Source: Campylobacterales bacterium
Lineage (GTDB): Bacteria; Campylobacterota; Campylobacteria; Campylobacterales; Sulfurovaceae
DNA length: 8,593 bases
Assembly: GCA_016937075.1 (NCBI GenBank)
Contig: JAFGWQ010000037.1
Location: 1-8,593 of the forward strand
Direction of reading: 5' to 3'
This document shows positions 6,204 to 8,593 of the stretch, in pieces (positions within the stretch are counted from its first letter, which is position 1; each line of letters begins with the position of its first letter). A program made the position numbers and the translations under genes. Below the pieces are notes generated by a model that was given only the letters and a program-made list of their open reading frames with translations, was not told where the DNA came from and ran no database searches.

Positions 6204-6650
6204 TTAACCTATAAAATGTGATAAAAGTTTGCTCTTATCTGTTTTTACCAAATCAGAAGGTATATTTTTTTCTATGAGTTCTTTTGTATCATGTCTAAGC
6301 TTCTCAACTAATTGATTGTTGTGTTCTTTTGGAAATGCTAAAAATATATGATTGGGCTCTTCATCTGTTACTATCTCCTCTATGACCTGAACTATATCCT
6401 TTAAAACCCTATTATCTTTTTCGAGTATAGCTTCATGTTCATCCATCGTATCATGGATCATTCTCCCGCCGCTATCGCTTAGCATTTCTCCCATTTTTTT
6501 TCTGCCTTCTATAAAATTCTTATTTACAATCATCTCAAGTTTATATGAGTTTTGAAATTCACCGCTAAAGCCGCTGTCATTTTTATAAATTTTATAAGCT
6601 TTTAACTCACCAAGGTCTGCAACTATGACAATTGTATTTTCTAATTTCAT
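6204..6650 (-). CDS. Host-attachment / baeRF-like small protein
   Basis: A 148-residue soluble protein resembling the family annotated as 'protein required for attachment to host cells', a bacterial relative of the archaeo-eukaryotic release factor (eRF1) central domain fold. Supporting features: an N-terminal strand TIVIVADLGELKAYKIY (6-22), the segment MLSDSGGRMIH (56-66), a long charged helix (about 71-94), a core strand HIFLAFPKE (101-109) and a C-terminal segment IPSDLVKTDKSKLLSHF (130-146). No signal peptide or membrane segment is seen, so a cell-surface role is unlikely and the family name is probably historical. It leads a two-gene unit with magIII (9-base gap). The Shine-Dalgarno AAGGA is 8 nt from the ATG (6650-6648). 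The biochemical function is unknown. The family call comes from pattern memory and is moderately sure. Confidence 0.6.
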   Translation of the reverse strand: MKLENTIVIVADLGELKAYKIYKNDSGFSGEFQNSYKLEMIVNKNFIEGRKKMGEMLSDSGGRMIHDTMDEHEAILEKDNRVLKDIVQVIEEIVTDEEPNHIFLAFPKEHNNQLVEKLRHDTKELIEKNIPSDLVKTDKSKLLSHFIG

Positions 6651-6665
6651 TGTTTTTTTCCTTTT

Positions 6666-6747
6666 AGATACTAATGTATCTTTCTCTTGAAATTTGGATA
6701 AAAAAATATCCTATTCATATGATAAACCAATTATTGTCTTTTGTCAA
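6666..6747 (-). promoter_or_regulatory. Sigma70 promoter and dyad-rich leader of the host-attachment-like gene
   Basis: Read on the minus strand, a consensus -35 TTGACA (6747-6742) is separated by exactly 17 bp from -10 TATCAT (6724-6719), predicting a start near 6712. The resulting leader of about 62 nt holds two inverted repeats. One is GGATA-N6-TATCC (6711-6696), right at the transcript start. The other is AGATAC-ATTA-GTATCT (6681-6666), just upstream of the Shine-Dalgarno. Their centres are 30 bp apart. They could be operator half-sites or 5' hairpins that protect the mRNA. The rest of the 200-base gap (6748-6851) is extremely AT-rich. It includes an all-AT palindrome (6761-6774) followed by a T run on the minus strand, at best a weak terminator for the operon upstream. 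Confidence 0.65.
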
Positions 6748-6851
6748 TAAAAATACTAAAAAAATATATATTTTAATTAATTATATTATAAAGATATATG
6801 CTTGATTGTTTTTAATTATTTTGATGGGAAAATTTTGGGTCTAGTAAGCTG

Positions 6852-7235
6852 TCACTCGCAAATGCTATTTTTGAAAATCACTCCATCTATTCCCATTAGG
6901 GCGATAGATTCGATCTCGTTTTCGTCATCTATAGGTGTGATTATTCTCATCGTCCATAGATATTCATTGGCTATCTTTTGTATCTCTTGTGCATTTTCAA
7001 TATTACATAAAGCATAAGCAGCGCCTAGATTAGCTGCGATTACTGCATCCTTTATGGATATCACTTTCACTGCATACGGTATATCGTTTTTTGTGCAATG
7101 CAGTGCTATATCACTAGAATATTGCAGATCTGATAATAAGATAATACTTCCTGTAGGAGTATTTAATATATCATTGATAGAATCAACCCTCTGCCAAGAT
7201 TTGTAAGGAATAAGGGTATGTCCGAAAACTAGCAT
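6852..7235 (-). CDS. Conserved-looking protein of unknown function, last gene of the ribA-rsmG operon
   Basis: I do not recognise a characterised family. The 127 residues show no signal peptide, membrane segment or metal-binding cysteine cluster. The predicted pattern alternates strand and helix: SIILLSD (30-36), then a helix; IPYAVKVIS (52-60), then a helix with an Ala-rich face (63-72); AYALCNI (73-79), then the helix ENAQEIQKIANEYL (80-93); MRIITPID (96-103), then ENEIESIALMGI (105-116), closing with DGVIFK (117-122). The ending GIDGVIF is like the last strand of TIM-barrel proteins, so it could be a half-barrel-sized alpha/beta domain; this is inference. It begins 3 bases after the stop of the small zinc-finger-like gene, so it is co-transcribed with rsmG. 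I have the impression that similar proteins occur in Sulfurimonas relatives, but this is unverified. Confidence 0.8.
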   Translation of the reverse strand: MLVFGHTLIPYKSWQRVDSINDILNTPTGSIILLSDLQYSSDIALHCTKNDIPYAVKVISIKDAVIAANLGAAYALCNIENAQEIQKIANEYLWTMRIITPIDDENEIESIALMGIDGVIFKNSICE

Positions 7236-7238
7236 GAT

Positions 7239-7451
7239 TTACGCCTTAGAATTATTTTTGCATTCTTTTGAGCAATAATGTTTGCCATTAAATCTTATAA
7301 GATCATTTTCTGATACAAACGCACCGCATGTATCACACTCAATCATATTTTGTACATCTTTTTGTGATGTTTTTGATGGCAATAGCTTGCCGCCGAAAAA
7401 TTTGTATATTCCAAACAACATTAAACCAAAAATGATAACCTTAAGCCACAT
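7239..7451 (-). CDS. Small membrane-anchored four-cysteine protein (PP0621-like)
   Basis: A 70-residue protein with one N-terminal membrane segment (about residues 4-20, WLKVIIFGLMLFGIYKFFGG) followed by a cytoplasmic or periplasmic tail. The tail carries CDTC and, 17 residues later, CSKEC, a CxxC-CxxxC arrangement that would bind one zinc. It resembles the small family annotated PP0621 or TRASH-like zinc fingers; the function is not known. I chose the ATG at 7451-7449, which has AAGAG upstream at a sensible distance. A GTG two codons earlier (7457-7455) abuts that AAGAG and is less likely. The start lies inside the end of rsmG (11-base overlap), and the next gene follows after 3 bases, so all three are translated from one mRNA. 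Confidence 0.8.
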   Translation of the reverse strand: MWLKVIIFGLMLFGIYKFFGGKLLPSKTSQKDVQNMIECDTCGAFVSENDLIRFNGKHYCSKECKNNSKA

Positions 7452-8040
7452 TGACACTCTTTATATATAGATAATTTCTTCTGTTTTTTTGTAATATATC
7501 ATAACACAGCTGATAAGTCGATGCTTCATTGATCTCATCAAAAACCTTACTGCCTTTATATAATAGATATTGAGTATGGTTGTCTCTAACTTTATCTGTA
7601 AGTTTCAATAAAAAATTTGTATTTGTAACTGCTCTAGAAGTTATCATATCGAAAGGCTTAGCATCCAAGTCTTCGACTCTCACCGCTTCAACTCTTACAT
7701 TTTCAAGCCCTAACTCCATTATGGCAAAACGCAAAAATGAAGCTCTTTTTTTAAGTGGTTCACTAAGTACAAAAGTAGAGTTTGGCAACGCGATAGCCAA
7801 CACAAGCCCCGGAAAACCTGCTCCTGTGCCGACATCCAGAATATTTTTTGGAAAAGATATAAAATCAATCGGATAAAGAGCATCTATGATATTGTCATAA
7901 ATGGCTTTTATGTTTTTAGCTCCGGTAAGATTGTGAATTTTATTCCATTCGTACAATAAAGCAGCAAATGTATCCAGCTTGTATACTGTCCTGTTGTCTA
8001 GCTCGATAGATTCTGCTTTTAAACTGTTTATTATGCTCAA
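7441..8040 (-). CDS. rsmG: 16S rRNA m7G527 methyltransferase RsmG
   Basis: S-adenosylmethionine-dependent methyltransferase that modifies G527 (E. coli numbering) of 16S rRNA; loss gives low-level streptomycin resistance in several bacteria. It was formerly called GidB. The 199 residues have the family signature EWNKIHNLTGAK (31-42), the SAM-binding loop LDVGTGAGFPGLVLAIALP (68-86), an acidic residue after the second strand in LSEPLKKRASFL, the SRAV motif (135-138), and YKGSKV (161-166). The length is typical. The start is a TTG (8040-8038) with AAAGGG placed 5 nt upstream; no ATG is available at a plausible place. It lies 14 bases downstream of ribA and overlaps the following small gene by 11 bases. 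The usual gidA (mnmG) neighbour is not present. Confidence 0.95.
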   Translation of the reverse strand: MSIINSLKAESIELDNRTVYKLDTFAALLYEWNKIHNLTGAKNIKAIYDNIIDALYPIDFISFPKNILDVGTGAGFPGLVLAIALPNSTFVLSEPLKKRASFLRFAIMELGLENVRVEAVRVEDLDAKPFDMITSRAVTNTNFLLKLTDKVRDNHTQYLLYKGSKVFDEINEASTYQLCYDILQKNRRNYLYIKSVNVA

Positions 8041-8054
8041 AAAAACCCTTTTTA

Positions 8055-8593
8055 TTAGAGCATATGGCCCATTTGCTCTTTTTTTACCTTAAGGTAATCT
8101 ATATTGCACTTTGTAGGTGGTGTGATCATAGGAATTCTTTCTACTATCTCTACGCCTTTAATGCTCTCTATTTTTTTTGGATTATTTGTAATAAGCTTTA
8201 TCTTTTTTAGTCCAAAATGGTTAAGAATAAATTCTATGGCGTGATAAGTCCTCTCGTCGGCCTGAAAACCCAATTGGTGATTGGCTTCTACGGTATCAAA
8301 TCCTTGATCTTGAAGCGCATATGCATTGACTTTGTTGAGAAGCCCGATATTTCTTCCCTCTTGGCGATGATATATGACCATGCCTCCATGCTCAGCTATC
8401 ATCTTTAGTGTTGCATCCAACTGGGAACCGCAATCGCATTTTTGTGAACCGAAAACATCGCCTGTTACACATTCAGAATGCACTCTTACAATCGGAATCT
8501 CTGGCAACGGATCTGTAAAAACCGCTAAATGCTCTTGGCATCCGTCCTTGAAAGCTTGTATGCGAAAAGCACCATGGCGCGTCGGCAATGACG
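8055..8593 (-). CDS. ribA: GTP cyclohydrolase II RibA (5' end cut by window edge)
   Basis: First committed enzyme of riboflavin synthesis: it opens GTP to 2,5-diamino-6-ribosylamino-pyrimidinone phosphate, releasing formate and pyrophosphate. The visible part reads from the conserved LPTRHGAF segment to the normal C-terminal MGHML. Numbering from the Leu codon at 8588, the zinc cysteines are 40, 51 and 53 (HSECVTGDVFGSQKCDCG). They are followed by YHRQEGRNIGLLNK (73-86), ALQDQGFDTVEANHQLGF (91-108) and TNNPKK (134-139). The TTG at 8588 is the codon of the internal leucine seen in relatives (AKLPT), not the start. The frame stays open to the window end, so about 10-15 residues, or a longer fused RibB domain, lie outside. 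Whether this is RibA alone or RibBA cannot be decided here. It is the first visible gene of the operon with rsmG. Confidence 0.95.
   Translation of the reverse strand, partial: SLPTRHGAFRIQAFKDGCQEHLAVFTDPLPEIPIVRVHSECVTGDVFGSQKCDCGSQLDATLKMIAEHGGMVIYHRQEGRNIGLLNKVNAYALQDQGFDTVEANHQLGFQADERTYHAIEFILNHFGLKKIKLITNNPKKIESIKGVEIVERIPMITPPTKCNIDYLKVKKEQMGHML

Noticed and set aside
7580..7876. Open frame of 98 codons on the plus strand inside rsmG
   Set aside because: It lies opposite the SAM-binding core of rsmG and shows no independent signal.
1..8593. Mobile element, CRISPR array, defence or toxin-antitoxin system
   Set aside because: No transposase, integrase, evenly spaced repeats, tRNA-flanked insertion or toxin-antitoxin pair was found; composition and gene density look uniform along the window.

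Overview
The window is an ordinary, gene-dense piece of bacterial chromosome. It most likely comes from a free-living member of the Campylobacterota (formerly Epsilonproteobacteria), near Sulfurimonas or Sulfuricurvum. The evidence is the AT-rich composition, the extended -10 promoters without clear -35 boxes, and proteins whose closest recalled relatives are from Helicobacter pylori and its kin: a MagIII-type 3-methyladenine glycosylase, an Fe superoxide dismutase with a C-terminal tail, a small cytochrome c553 and a short PabB. The genus is an inference from memory and was not tested by a search.

Left half (1-5508), all on the plus strand: bioD (biotin synthesis), a short MaeB-type malic enzyme (malate to pyruvate plus CO2), pyrB and pabB overlapping by one base (pyrimidine and folate precursors), a periplasmic monohaem cytochrome c, and an Fe-type superoxide dismutase. 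Most of these genes have their own promoter-like sequence. The pyrB promoter has a perfect extended -10 with a 9-bp direct repeat upstream. The sodB gene has a perfect extended -10 followed by an approximately 85-nt leader that could fold over its own Shine-Dalgarno.

Right half (5517-8593), all on the minus strand and tail-to-tail with sodB (8 bases between stop codons). In transcription order these are ribA (cut by the window edge), rsmG, a 70-residue membrane-anchored four-cysteine protein and a 127-residue protein of unknown function. All four are packed within a few bases of each other as one operon. After about 200 AT-rich bases comes a second unit: a small host-attachment/baeRF-like protein and the magIII glycosylase. 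That unit starts from a near-consensus sigma70 promoter whose leader carries two small inverted repeats.

I see no mobile element, integrase, CRISPR array, rRNA, tRNA, toxin-antitoxin pair or recognisable defence system. The genes serve central metabolism (vitamins, pyrimidines, folate, malate), redox and oxidative defence, DNA repair and 16S rRNA methylation. The points most worth a second look are regulatory: the sodB leader, the repeats at the bioD and pyrB promoters, the dyad-rich leader of the host-attachment-like gene, and the uncharacterised small proteins downstream of rsmG.
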